A stretch of DNA of 64,000 nucleotides from Planctomycetota bacterium (GTDB lineage: Bacteria > Planctomycetota > MHYJ01 > JACQXL01), in NCBI GenBank assembly GCA_016235865.1, contig JACRIK010000021.1:161226-225225 (forward strand), in the 5' to 3' direction. Shown here piece after piece: positions 40,998-49,864 of this stretch (position 1 is the first letter of the stretch; the number at the start of each line of letters is the position of its first letter). Both the position numbers and the translations under genes were made by a program. The notes under the pieces are model-generated. The model saw only the letters and a list, made by a program, of their open reading frames with translations, searched no databases and was not told where the DNA came from.

Positions 40998-43900
40998 ATG
41001 AGAAACAGCGCAATAATAGCGGCCCTATTTCTGGTGGCCTTTGTCACCACCTTTAACTACGGCGGCTGCGGCTCCAGCAGCGGCGTCAGCGGCTCCAGCG
41101 TCCCGGCAGACCGGCCGCCGGTATTAACCTCGCCCGACGATAAGAATGTCAATGAAAATACCTTGCTGTCATTCACTCTCTCCGCGTCAGACCCGGACGG
41201 CGATACGATTGCCTATTCAATGGTCGGAACGCCCACCGGCTCGGTCTTAAACCCATCCACCGGCGCATTCTCCTGGACCCCGTCCTATACCCAATCCGGC
41301 AGTTATCCGGTCACCTTTACCGCAACAGCCAATAGTTTAGCTGACTCCAAGCCGATTACTATTATAGTAAGCAATGTCAACCGGCCGCCGGTTCTGGCCG
41401 CCGTGGGCAATCAGACGGTGAATGAAGCCGTGCTATTAACATTTACCGTCTCAGCCGCTGACCCGGATGGCGATACGATTACTTATTCAATGGCTGGCAC
41501 ACCAACCGGCTCAACCCTGAATTCATCTTCTGGCGTATTCTCCTGGACGCCCGGCTATGCCCAGACCGGCAATTATAATGTCACCTTCCGGGCCGAGGAT
41601 GTCTCTGGCGCCTTTGACGACGAAACCATCACCATCTCGGTTGGCGATGTCAACCGACCGCCGGTCCTGGCCGCCATCGGCAACCAGGCCGTAAATGAGG
41701 GCACGACATTAACATTTACCGTCTCTGCCACTGACCCGGATGCGGACACCATGACCTACTCGGCCAGCGGCTTACCATCTGGAGCTGTTTTTACCCCGAC
41801 TACCGGCGTCTTCTCTTGGACTCCCAACTATACCCAGGCAGGTATATATAACAGTGTTACCTTCACGGTCACGGACAGCGGCGCTCCCAATCTGGCTGAC
41901 AGCGAAACCATAACCATCTCGGTAAATAATACGGATAGGCCGCCGGTATTAACCGCGCCGGGCAATCAGGCCGTAGATGAGAATAGCAATCTGTTATTCA
42001 CCCTTTCCGCATCAGACCCGGACGGCGATACGATTGCCTATTCAATGGCTGGAACGCCGACCGGAGCCGCTTTAAATGCCGGCACAGGCGACTTCGCTTG
42101 GATGCCTGATTATACTCAAGCAGGTGATTATGTCGTCACCTTTACGGCCACCTCAAACAGTTTATCCGACTCCAAAGCCATAACCATCCTGGTCAATAAT
42201 ATCAACAGGACTCCTGTCCTGGCCGCCATCGGAAACCAGGCCGTCAATGAAGGCGCGCTATTAACATTTACCGTCTCTGCTACTGACCCGGATAACGACA
42301 CCCTGACCTACTCGGCCACCGGCTTACCCGGCGGCGCAACCCTGAATTCATCTACCGGCGCATTCTCCTGGATGCCCAACTATATCCAGTCCGGTGATTA
42401 TAATGTAACTTTCCGGGCCACGGATACCGGCGCATTGTTTGATGAAGAAGCCATCACTATTACGGTGACTGATGTGCCGGGCGCCGTCACGCTCTTCGTA
42501 ACCAACAACGGGGGCGGCGCGGTCTCCTCATCCCCGGCCGGCATCTCCGGCAACGCCAGCACCAGCGCCGGATTCATCCCGGGCACGGTCGTCACACTGA
42601 CCGCGGTCGCGGACGCCAATTACGGCTTCATTGGCTGGACCGGCGCATATACCGGCGCCGGCGACTGCGTTCTCACGATGACCGCGGACACCAGCGTCAC
42701 CGCCACCTTTACACCCCTTATTGTTGTGTCATTAGTCCCGGCCCGGACATCGGGCGTCGCGCCCCTGGCCGTCTTCTTTGACGCCTCATCCACCACGGCT
42801 GTCGCGACCACCCGTCCGTTCCACGACCTGGAATACCGCTGGGATTTCGGCGACCCGCTTGGCTCACCGGTCAGCGGCACCACCTGGGCCACCGGCAGTA
42901 ATCCGGGCGTCAACAGCCGCAATGAAGCCACCGGTCCGGTCGTGGCGCACGTCTTTGAAAGGCCCGGCACATACACAATCAACCTGACCGCGTTTGACGG
43001 CACCAACACCGCGGTCGCCAATACGACTATCACGGTCCAAGACCCTGATGTAATCTTTGCCGGCACAAATACTATTTGCATCGGCGCGACAGTCACTCCG
43101 ACACCGGGAGTTGACGGCTGTCCAGACGGAGCTTTCACAGTTATGCAGCCAAACTTTGCCACGGCCATCACCACCTACGCAACCACGGGAAAAAGAGTGC
43201 TGTTCAGGAGGGGAGATACGTTCACTTCCACGGCATCTGGTGCACTAACCAGTAACGGGCCAGGAATCGTGGGGGCGTTTGGCGCTGGTGCGTCGCCCAT
43301 TGTGCGAATGACGAACAATACTGTGATATTAGCTTTATCCAACAGAAGCACCCCGGGCATCGGCGACTGGCGCGTGATGGACCTGGAGTTTGATGGTCTG
43401 TCAACGCTTCTTTCAGAAGGGGTCAGGACCCAAGGGGGTATAAATCAGGTCACTCTCCTGCGATTGAATATGCACGACATACACGATGGCTTTGGGTTTA
43501 CTGCTACCATATTGGATTCTCAGAATGGCAACGGCTATCCCGGCCACAAGACGTATGACCAGATTGCCATAGTTGATTCATCTGTTGTGCGCATAGTCGG
43601 CACAACCGGCGGGGTTGGATTCGCCGGGTCCGGGAAGCATTTCGCGATGCTGGGGAATTTTGGAGATGACGCCATATTAGGCGAGCACGTGGTGCGGCTT
43701 TTTTACCTGTATAAAGCCGTAGTCAGCAACAACACGCTCAGCAGGCAGGCGTCGACCAAGGGGGTCATCAAGATGCACGGCCCGACCTGGACACCATCTA
43801 CGGATTACCATACCGACCCGCCCCCGACAGGGGTAGAAGGCGAGACGGGCGGATATACCGAATTAGTCGTTCTTTCCGACAACAAATTTGTGGGGATGTC

Positions 43901-44540
43901 TAACGCTGTCTACACGGTTAATATGGCCGCCCAGGACTCTTACAAAGACGAACGGCTGAGAAATATCATTGTTGAACGCAATTGGTGGCCCAAGCCGATT
44001 GATATAACAAATAGCGTTGTCAAGGCACTCGCGGTCGATGCCGACGAGGTTACTATCCGGAATAATATCTGCGCAATATCTAGTGGTGGTTTTGTCCTGG
44101 TGCGCGGCACCCCAGGCAGTCCAACAGACATTATAACACCTCCTCCGACTAACGTTCGCGTGTATAACAATACCATCTACAGCAATAGACCCACCTCTGT
44201 CGGATACTTTATTGCTGTTGATATCAGAGCACCGTCTACGAATGTCACCGTGTATAACAATTTGGCCTATGCTCCATACGTTAGAACTGACTCATGGGCT
44301 ACGAATATGGTTATCGATGCCGGCACAGGCACTATTACAGCGGCCAACTCTACAAACTTCCAAATAAAAAACACCTTCCCCGGATGGTTCAGCGCCACGC
44401 CGGATGTTCCAACGGACTTTATGCTGATGGGTGGCAGTTACGCCATCGGAGTCGGCGCGTTGGTCCCGGTCTGGTCCGATTTCTTCCGCACGCCCAGGCC
44501 GCAGGGCAGTATGGATATGGGCGCCGTCAAAGCGCCGTAA
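40998..44540 (+). CDS. Large surface lipoprotein: Ig-like repeats, PKD-like domain, beta-helix
   Basis: 1180 residues. The signal ends in a lipobox-like NYGGC. Residues ~35-495 hold five cadherin/He-PIG-like repeats of ~90 residues (NRPPVLAAIGNQAVNEGTTL, FTVSATDPDGDT, GVFSWTPNYTQAGIY). Next come a TTxxGGGAVSSSPAG-type domain with GAYTGAGDCVLTMTAD, a PKD-like domain (ARTSGVAPLAVFFDASSTTA, EYRWDFGDP, GTYTINLTAFDG), and from ~690 a right-handed beta-helix-like C-terminus (RNIIVERNWWP, TIRNNICAISSG, NVRVYNNTIYSN, NVTVYNNLAYAP). It is likely an adhesin or polysaccharide-active surface protein. The start follows GCAGGAGG, and the gene lies directly behind the sigma54 promoter at 40935. Confidence 0.88.
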   Translation: MRNSAIIAALFLVAFVTTFNYGGCGSSSGVSGSSVPADRPPVLTSPDDKNVNENTLLSFTLSASDPDGDTIAYSMVGTPTGSVLNPSTGAFSWTPSYTQSGSYPVTFTATANSLADSKPITIIVSNVNRPPVLAAVGNQTVNEAVLLTFTVSAADPDGDTITYSMAGTPTGSTLNSSSGVFSWTPGYAQTGNYNVTFRAEDVSGAFDDETITISVGDVNRPPVLAAIGNQAVNEGTTLTFTVSATDPDADTMTYSASGLPSGAVFTPTTGVFSWTPNYTQAGIYNSVTFTVTDSGAPNLADSETITISVNNTDRPPVLTAPGNQAVDENSNLLFTLSASDPDGDTIAYSMAGTPTGAALNAGTGDFAWMPDYTQAGDYVVTFTATSNSLSDSKAITILVNNINRTPVLAAIGNQAVNEGALLTFTVSATDPDNDTLTYSATGLPGGATLNSSTGAFSWMPNYIQSGDYNVTFRATDTGALFDEEAITITVTDVPGAVTLFVTNNGGGAVSSSPAGISGNASTSAGFIPGTVVTLTAVADANYGFIGWTGAYTGAGDCVLTMTADTSVTATFTPLIVVSLVPARTSGVAPLAVFFDASSTTAVATTRPFHDLEYRWDFGDPLGSPVSGTTWATGSNPGVNSRNEATGPVVAHVFERPGTYTINLTAFDGTNTAVANTTITVQDPDVIFAGTNTICIGATVTPTPGVDGCPDGAFTVMQPNFATAITTYATTGKRVLFRRGDTFTSTASGALTSNGPGIVGAFGAGASPIVRMTNNTVILALSNRSTPGIGDWRVMDLEFDGLSTLLSEGVRTQGGINQVTLLRLNMHDIHDGFGFTATILDSQNGNGYPGHKTYDQIAIVDSSVVRIVGTTGGVGFAGSGKHFAMLGNFGDDAILGEHVVRLFYLYKAVVSNNTLSRQASTKGVIKMHGPTWTPSTDYHTDPPPTGVEGETGGYTELVVLSDNKFVGMSNAVYTVNMAAQDSYKDERLRNIIVERNWWPKPIDITNSVVKALAVDADEVTIRNNICAISSGGFVLVRGTPGSPTDIITPPPTNVRVYNNTIYSNRPTSVGYFIAVDIRAPSTNVTVYNNLAYAPYVRTDSWATNMVIDAGTGTITAANSTNFQIKNTFPGWFSATPDVPTDFMLMGGSYAIGVGALVPVWSDFFRTPRPQGSMDMGAVKAP

Positions 44541-44545
44541 ATGTT

Positions 44546-44591
44546 CCCCTCACCCTTCCCTCTCCCCATTGGGGAGAGGATAGGTGAGGGG
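44546..44591. repeat. CCCCTCACC...GGTGAGGGG hairpin
   Basis: CCCCTCACC and TCCCTCTCCCC pair with GGGGAGAGGA and GGTGAGGGG around ATT. A near copy is at 47208-47258. Placed 5 nt after a stop codon it could also end transcription, though no T-run follows. Confidence 0.8.
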
Positions 44592-44632
44592 GTATAAAGT
44601 CATTATGCTGATGAATGAAAGGTTAATAGGAT

Positions 44633-44848
44633 ATGGATATGCTGGAAATTAACTCAGCGGAATTACCCGGCGATATGGCGGTGACGCGTTTTGACGGGGA
44701 GCCGAACGGCACGACATTTATAGATTTGGAAAACTTCCGGCACGCGAAAGGCGTCAATGCCGCAGTAAAGAAATTTACCAATGATATGAAAAGCGGGACG
44801 TCTTTCTCAGAGTGTAAACTTGTCCATTACCTGGGCTCAAAGATATAA
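44633..44848 (+). CDS. Small hypothetical protein
   Basis: A 71-residue soluble protein (MDMLEINSAELPGDMAVTRF, then DLENFRHAKGVNAAVKKFTN and FSECKLVHYLGSKI). A second ATG two codons in is an equal start; AAAGG lies upstream. Balanced composition and a start signal suggest a real gene, but I recognise no family. It is followed at once by a 21-bp tandem array. Confidence 0.5.
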   Translation: MDMLEINSAELPGDMAVTRFDGEPNGTTFIDLENFRHAKGVNAAVKKFTNDMKSGTSFSECKLVHYLGSKI

Positions 44849-44854
44849 GCCCGG

Positions 44855-45120
44855 TTTGTCGAGGGAGGTGAAAACTTCACTGGGGGCTGGGAAAGTTTCA
44901 CTGAAGGCATTGAAGGTTTTACGAGGGCAGTGATGGTTTCACTGAAGGCGGTGAAAACCTTACTGAGGGCGGTGAGAGTTTCACTGAGGGCGTGGAAAAC
45001 TTTACTGAAGGCGGGGAAAGTTTCACTGAGGGCAGAGTAAGTTCATTGAGGGCGGTGAAGATTTCATTGAGGGCGGTGAAGATTTCACTGAGGGCGGTGA
45101 AAGTTTCACTGAAGGCGGTG
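44855..45120. repeat. Direct tandem array, 21-bp unit, 13 copies
   Basis: Thirteen units with core TTCACTGAGGGCGGTGAAA, nearly all exactly 21 bp (two are 20). Each unit contains a small inverted pair (TTCAC...GTGAA). It fills most of the 409-bp gap before 45258; the remainder holds the palindrome at 45187. Confidence 0.93.
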
Positions 45121-45186
45121 TGTTATTTATATAACATCTTTAATTTTAATAACTTATAGTAAATCCTGATTTCTAATCCCTTTCTT

Positions 45187-45220
45187 TCCCCCTTTGCAAA
45201 AGGGGGATTAAGGGGGATTT
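45187..45220. repeat. CCCCCTTTGCAAAAGGGGG palindrome
   Basis: TTTCCCCCTTTGCAAAAGGG followed by GGATTAAGGGGGATTT, the intergenic form of the element found inside the sigma54 activator gene. Confidence 0.8.
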
Positions 45221-45257
45221 AATAGGTTGATACCAAAATCGGGATAGGAGGTGTAAA

Positions 45258-45920
45258 ATGCCAGGAAGAGATTATATACCGTACTCAGACGCGGAGTTTG
45301 ACGAGTGGTTGCGCAATTTCAGCGCCAATATCGGCCCGATCGGCACAACTCTCGGACTGCCGGCGGCCAAGGTTACCGCGGCCGTTAACGCCTATCCGGC
45401 CTGGCAGGTCAAATATGTGGCGCACCAGGCCGCCCAGGATGCCGCTCGGTCCGCGGCCGAGGACAAGGATGCCGGACGCGATACGGCCAAGGATACGGTT
45501 CGGGAAGTGGCCGGAATGGCCCAGAAAAGCCGGGACCTGACCGACGGGCAAAGAGAGACCCTGCGCATCACCGTGTGGGATACGAATCCGACCCCGATTC
45601 CGCCGGACTATGTGCTGAATCTGGCGCCGCCTAACCTGATTCTGGACTGGCATCAGCGCGGGCAGGTCACGGTCCATTTCGGCGTCAACCCGTCCAACGA
45701 GAAACTCAACGCCAAACCCAAAGACATTGCGGCGGCCAGAATCTCGTATCGGATAGAAAGCGGGCCGTGGACATTCGTGGCCGACGACACCAACAGCCCC
45801 TATCTGCATAATCTGGCCATCACCGAGCCACAGAACGTGGAATACCGGGCTCAGTGGATTGACAAGAAACAACGCGTCGGTCCTTACAGCGAAACGGCTA
45901 AGTGCACGGTATCACCATAG
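45258..45920 (+). CDS. Hypothetical protein with C-terminal Ig/FN3-like part
   Basis: A 220-residue protein. It starts MPGRDYIPYSDAEFDEWLRN after GATAGGAGG, with no signal peptide. Residues ~1-100 are helical and Ala-rich (AHQAAQDAARSAAEDKDAGR). Residues ~120-218 are beta-rich: LAPPNLILDWHQRGQVTVHF, ISYRIESGPWTFV, VEYRAQWIDKKQRVGPYSET, like an FN3 domain. Similar proteins of this layout occur in uncultured bacteria next to surface repeat proteins. Role unknown; it may pair with the repeat protein downstream. Confidence 0.72.
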   Translation: MPGRDYIPYSDAEFDEWLRNFSANIGPIGTTLGLPAAKVTAAVNAYPAWQVKYVAHQAAQDAARSAAEDKDAGRDTAKDTVREVAGMAQKSRDLTDGQRETLRITVWDTNPTPIPPDYVLNLAPPNLILDWHQRGQVTVHFGVNPSNEKLNAKPKDIAAARISYRIESGPWTFVADDTNSPYLHNLAITEPQNVEYRAQWIDKKQRVGPYSETAKCTVSP

Positions 45921-45930
45921 TACGAATTAA

Positions 45931-45973
45931 ATCCCCCCAGCCCCCCTTTTTCAAAGGGGGGTAAAGGGGGATT
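45931..45973. repeat. CCCCCC..GGGGGG palindrome
   Basis: ATCCCCCCAGCCCCCCTTTT, then CAAAGGGGGGTAAAGGGGGA. It fills the 69-bp gap between the two genes. Confidence 0.8.
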
Positions 45974-45989
45974 TGGAGAGATTATTTTT

Positions 45990-47201
45990 ATGCCATTATT
46001 ACCTAATGAGGTCAAGACCGAACACATCGCTAACGGCGCAGTGACCACGCCGAAGATAGGCGATGCCCAGGTGGCTACTGCCAAACTACAGGATGACTGT
46101 ATTACCACAGTGAAGATAGCCAATGCGTCTGTCACCCGCGACAAAATCGGCGAGAAACAGGTCAGTACTTCCCGCTTGAAGGATGCCAGTGTCACCACGC
46201 CTAAAATTGCATCTGCGGCTGTAGATAGCAGTAAGCTGGCAGTAAGCAGCGTCATCACTGAAAAGATTTCCAATGCGTCAGTTACTACGGATAAGATTGC
46301 ACCTGGCGCGGTAATCAGTAGTAAGTTGGCAACAGATAGCGTGACTACTGAAAAGATTGTTTTCGGGGCAGTAACCGGTCCCAAAATCGGCCCAGGTGCA
46401 GTCACGGCAGAAAAACTGGGCGCTAACGCTGTCACCACCGAGAAGATTGCCAATGGCGCAATAACCCAGGCCAAGTTATCATTTACCCCGCCTTCAGTAG
46501 CAAGGCCTATCACGCCTGCGGTGACAACCGATGAAATTGCCGATGCCTCAATAATCGCCCAGAAGATTGCATCCAGCGCAATTACTGCCGCTAAACTTGC
46601 GACAAGCGCAGTAGAGACCGCCAAGATTGCCAACAAGGCCGTGACCGGCGCTAAAATCAAGGATTACGACATCGGCTATACCCAGATTGCATCCAACAGC
46701 ATCAACCGCGAGAAGATTATCAACGGGGAAGTCATAACCGATAAGCTCGCAGACGGCGCGGTGACCGCCGAGAAATTAGCGCCGGGCGTTGGTGGCGGTG
46801 ATAGATTCGTCTGGGGCGCGGAGGGACAGTCAGGTAATCCCCGCAGTTCGGCTGATGTGCTTTACTTAACCAGTATTAGCGCGGATATTCCTTACACAAC
46901 CTTTGACCTTTCGGTCTGGGTTCCGGCTAATGCCAAGGCAGTGCTCCTGCAACTGGGCATCTTCAATCAGGCGTTTACATCAGGTCGGGCGTTCTTCCGG
47001 GTGCGAACTAATGCTGACCAGCGGGATGCGCTCGGCGTCGGGATGGCGCCCGGACAGAATTCTATGATGGCCAATAGCGGAATCGTGCCGCTGGTCGTAG
47101 GCACCGGGCCGAGGACGATTGAGTACACTCTGGAATCAGTCGGCGGGCCGTGGATTGCGACTTTTACGATGTGGATTACGGTCGTTGGCTACATTATGTA
47201 A
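45990..47201 (+). CDS. Repetitive KIxxGAVT-repeat protein (fibre-like)
   Basis: A 403-residue protein. Residues ~10-265 consist of about 16 repeats of 14-16 residues following the pattern ANGAVTTEKI-x(n)-KLA (for example NASVTTDKIAPGAVISSKLA). Such regular short beta repeats with spaced Ile/Leu form elongated beta-prism or trimeric fibres, as in tail-fibre-like or spore-surface proteins. The last ~130 residues (DRFVWGAEGQSGNP, VWVPANAKAVLLQLGIFNQA, FRVRTNADQRDALGVG) form a compact beta domain, possibly the tip. No signal peptide is seen. The opposite strand has a long shadow frame caused by the repeats. Confidence 0.8.
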   Translation: MPLLPNEVKTEHIANGAVTTPKIGDAQVATAKLQDDCITTVKIANASVTRDKIGEKQVSTSRLKDASVTTPKIASAAVDSSKLAVSSVITEKISNASVTTDKIAPGAVISSKLATDSVTTEKIVFGAVTGPKIGPGAVTAEKLGANAVTTEKIANGAITQAKLSFTPPSVARPITPAVTTDEIADASIIAQKIASSAITAAKLATSAVETAKIANKAVTGAKIKDYDIGYTQIASNSINREKIINGEVITDKLADGAVTAEKLAPGVGGGDRFVWGAEGQSGNPRSSADVLYLTSISADIPYTTFDLSVWVPANAKAVLLQLGIFNQAFTSGRAFFRVRTNADQRDALGVGMAPGQNSMMANSGIVPLVVGTGPRTIEYTLESVGGPWIATFTMWITVVGYIM

Positions 47202-47207
47202 TAAAAA

Positions 47208-47258
47208 ACCCCCTCACCCTTTCCCTCTCCCCAGCGGGGAGAGGATAGGAGAGGGGGA
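47208..47258. repeat. CCCCCTCACC...GAGAGGGGG hairpin
   Basis: AAACCCCCTCACCCTTTCCC, then TCTCCCCAGCGGGGAGAGG, relative of 44546-44591. It lies 7 nt after a stop codon and before a convergent gene, so it may act as a terminator-like barrier. Confidence 0.78.
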
Positions 47259-47353
47259 TTTACTTTTATGTCTACCCAATAATCCCGTCATTCGACGGGA
47301 TAATAGGCAGTCCCTACGGGACTCCCTTCGGTCGTAACGCCCGTACGGACTAA

Positions 47354-49564
47354 CTACCCGATAATCGGCGGCATGGCCAGCGCCGGATGCCCGGTTTTCT
47401 GCAGGTGCGCAATCACTTCTTCTTCAGTAGTCGCCGTTGTTTCGTCCGCCATCATTTCCAGCAGTCCCGGCACGCCTTCTTCCGCGGCCCGCTTGTTAAT
47501 CAGGTCCTTGAGTTCTTCCTTGAGGATTTTGGGCAGCCAGACCAGCCGCTTGATGCCGCCTTCGGCCAGGAGGAATTTCTTGCTGACGATATAACGTTTG
47601 CCGTGCCCGACAAATCCGGGTATCTGCTGTCCGCCGCCGACCGTGCCGGCCAGGGTGGAGAACTTCATTCCGGACGGCGTCATCCCGGCGAATTCCCGGC
47701 TGACGGTCATTACGCCGTTGGCGCCGGGCAGGACCGCGGCAATGCATTCAAAGCATCCGCACGAGGTCATCGGGTCGTTCATAATGCTGTAGGCGCTCAT
47801 GGCCTGGATGGCCTTGCGCGACGCTTGGGCGATGAATTCGTTACAGCCGGTCCATTGTCCGTTGAGCGCGTTAATCACGTCGCCCTTGGGTACCGGCTGG
47901 TTCGGCCCGCGCGGATTAATCTCAAACGCCGCTTTGCAGGTGAACCAGTTATACGAGCCGCATAAGCCGGTCCGCTCCGGTGAGACCACGCAGACGTGGG
48001 TCGGCGCGAAACTCTGGCAGAGCAGGCAGGAATAAAATGTGTCGGTTGATTCGTCGGTCATCGAGCCGACCCGTTCGTCCCGTTTACTATAGACCGCCCG
48101 GGCTACATCGCGCATCTTCAAGACGTCCGCTTCCTTGGTGTATATCTTGACCTGGACCTTGTCCACGATGGAGGCGAATTCGTTGTGGAACTGGGCGTGG
48201 ATAATCGTGCCGATGTGGGCCAGTTTAAAACCCTTGGCCTTGGCTTCCTTGCTGATGCGAATCCAGATAATTTCGCGCTGGCCCATGTGGAATACGCCCT
48301 GGGCCTCGTTGATGAAGTTGTGCAAGCGCCGCTCCAGAATCGGCTCGAAGTCGGCCTGCATCTTGCGGCCGGAAACCTCGGCGACAATGCCGATGGGCAG
48401 CATGGTGCCTTCCTTGATGTCGGTTATTTCCGGGCCGATTATTTCTATTTTATTGTCGGTAACTTCGTTGGCGTCCTTGGTAGTGACGAATTCAAATGCC
48501 GGGGTTTTATTACCGCCCATTTCCACGTAGGTGTCCTCGCCCCGAATCCGTTCGCCTTCAAATGCCGCACCGTAAGAAACCGGGATGGGTATCTTGGCAA
48601 TATGGAGTTTTAATCCTCTGACTTCAATGGCTTTGGCAATCATCTTATCAGCCGGCACCGGCGAGACTACGTGTTCGTAGGTGCAAACGCCGGTGGGCAG
48701 GATTTGCCCAATGTCGGTTTCGGAGATGGCCGGGAATCCGTAATTGATAACGCCGGCGGCCTGGGCGTGCTTTTCATCATCCACCTCGCCGAATGCCAGG
48801 ACGAATGCGAATATGCGGTTTTTGTTGTATTTCAGGATGCGTTGGTAATCGCCGGGCTTGACGCCGCCGAATGCCAGGGCGGCTCTGGTGGCAAATCCGA
48901 CCGCGTGGATGGCCGCGGTTGAATCGTTGCCCAGCGGCACTAATCGCGTTTCCCAGCCCATCTGGACTCCGGCCTCGCGCAGTTGGCCGGCCATGCTTTT
49001 TCCATTATTGCCGGCCGCCAGGAATACATACAGGTTTTTCTCCTGAAGCTCCCGGGCTATTTTTACGGCGACTTCGGTAGATGGGCAGACGCCGACGCAG
49101 GCCGCAAAGCCCGGGGCGCTTCCGTCCACGAATTCCACGCCGCGTTTTCTCATGATAATATCATCAGCCGCGCCCAGCCAGAAATCGCCTTCTTCCGGGC
49201 AGTTCTCGCCGACCACGTAGGGCAGCGGGTCCTGGAGGTATTTTAATGCCTCAATAATCTCGTCCGCAAAGAGCGTGGCCATCCCGGCGTCAAGGGTGTG
49301 GCCCAGATAGGGCACCCAGTGCTTTTCATCCGGCACCGGATGGAGCAGTTTCTGGGCTTCCTGGAGCAGCTCGGTCAACTGGCCGACCTTGGCGATATTC
49401 ATTCCCAGTATGCCGTGTGAAATCGGCAGGTAATAGCCGGTGTTAGGAAATTCCACCTTCTTATCGGCGCCGTGTTTCTTTAATGCTTCGCTGAGTTCTT
49501 TCTCGGCCCGGGCGACTAATTTGTGCGCGCCCCGGATAGCTTTAGTAGCGATTATTTTGGACAT
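47354..49564 (-). CDS. acsB: Acetyl-CoA synthase (CODH/ACS beta/alpha subunit)
   Basis: A 736-residue enzyme that joins CO, a methyl group and CoA into acetyl-CoA, or runs in reverse. The A-cluster ligands are present: Cys ~512, 515, 524 and 534 in FYSCLLCQSFAPTHVC and TGLCGSYNWFTC, and ~600/602 in SCGCFEC, with the same spacing as the known enzyme. The N-terminal CO-tunnel domain (KHWVPYLGHTLDAGMATLFA) and GGKMQ-type linker regions are full length. The start follows AGAAGGAG. It is the last gene of the cooC-cooS-membrane protein-acsB operon. CFeSP and methyltransferase genes are not in the window. Confidence 0.96.
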   Translation of the reverse strand: MSKIIATKAIRGAHKLVARAEKELSEALKKHGADKKVEFPNTGYYLPISHGILGMNIAKVGQLTELLQEAQKLLHPVPDEKHWVPYLGHTLDAGMATLFADEIIEALKYLQDPLPYVVGENCPEEGDFWLGAADDIIMRKRGVEFVDGSAPGFAACVGVCPSTEVAVKIARELQEKNLYVFLAAGNNGKSMAGQLREAGVQMGWETRLVPLGNDSTAAIHAVGFATRAALAFGGVKPGDYQRILKYNKNRIFAFVLAFGEVDDEKHAQAAGVINYGFPAISETDIGQILPTGVCTYEHVVSPVPADKMIAKAIEVRGLKLHIAKIPIPVSYGAAFEGERIRGEDTYVEMGGNKTPAFEFVTTKDANEVTDNKIEIIGPEITDIKEGTMLPIGIVAEVSGRKMQADFEPILERRLHNFINEAQGVFHMGQREIIWIRISKEAKAKGFKLAHIGTIIHAQFHNEFASIVDKVQVKIYTKEADVLKMRDVARAVYSKRDERVGSMTDESTDTFYSCLLCQSFAPTHVCVVSPERTGLCGSYNWFTCKAAFEINPRGPNQPVPKGDVINALNGQWTGCNEFIAQASRKAIQAMSAYSIMNDPMTSCGCFECIAAVLPGANGVMTVSREFAGMTPSGMKFSTLAGTVGGGQQIPGFVGHGKRYIVSKKFLLAEGGIKRLVWLPKILKEELKDLINKRAAEEGVPGLLEMMADETTATTEEEVIAHLQKTGHPALAMPPIIG

Positions 49565-49583
49565 AAATTAAACTCCTTCTAAA

Positions 49584-49859
49584 TTATTTAGTGAGTGCAA
49601 TAATCAGTATATACACGATTAAGAGAAGTGTCCATATCCAAGCAATAACAGTTCCTATAATAGCCAATGTTTTTCTTGGGAATGGTTCTCTGTTTATCAG
49701 GAGAAAAATAAGCCCGTAGATAGCAACTATTGGAGCCCCACAACCAAGTAAACCGCCTATAAAAATTGTCCATGTATTTTTTAGTTGTCTATCTCTTCTT
49801 AAAACATTAGCCATGGCCTGTTCCATGACTTCTTTTTGTTGATTATTTTCTTCTATCAT
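49584..49859 (-). CDS. Small two-span membrane protein in the CODH/ACS operon
   Basis: A 91-residue protein with a helical charged N-terminus (MIEENNQQKEVMEQAMANVL) and two membrane helices (~33-53 FIGGLLGCGAPIVAIYGLIF and ~67-88 IIGTVIAWIWTLLLIVYILI). It is AT-richer than the genes around it. It lies 5 nt after cooS and 19 nt before acsB, on the same strand. No family recognised; it is not a standard CODH/ACS gene, so it may be an inserted or lineage-specific membrane partner. Confidence 0.72.
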   Translation of the reverse strand: MIEENNQQKEVMEQAMANVLRRDRQLKNTWTIFIGGLLGCGAPIVAIYGLIFLLINREPFPRKTLAIIGTVIAWIWTLLLIVYILIIALTK

Positions 49860-49864
49860 ATCTT

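Noticed and set aside
44546-44591. Rho-independent terminator
   Set aside because: A strong hairpin but no T-run follows, and near copies occur elsewhere, so it is listed as a repeat.
45884-46660. Minus-strand 258-codon frame
   Set aside because: It mirrors the KI-repeat protein on the plus strand, which has a start signal and a coherent repeat pattern.
49584-49859. Known CODH/ACS accessory gene
   Set aside because: A two-span membrane protein of this type is not among the usual subunits or maturation factors, so no function was assigned.
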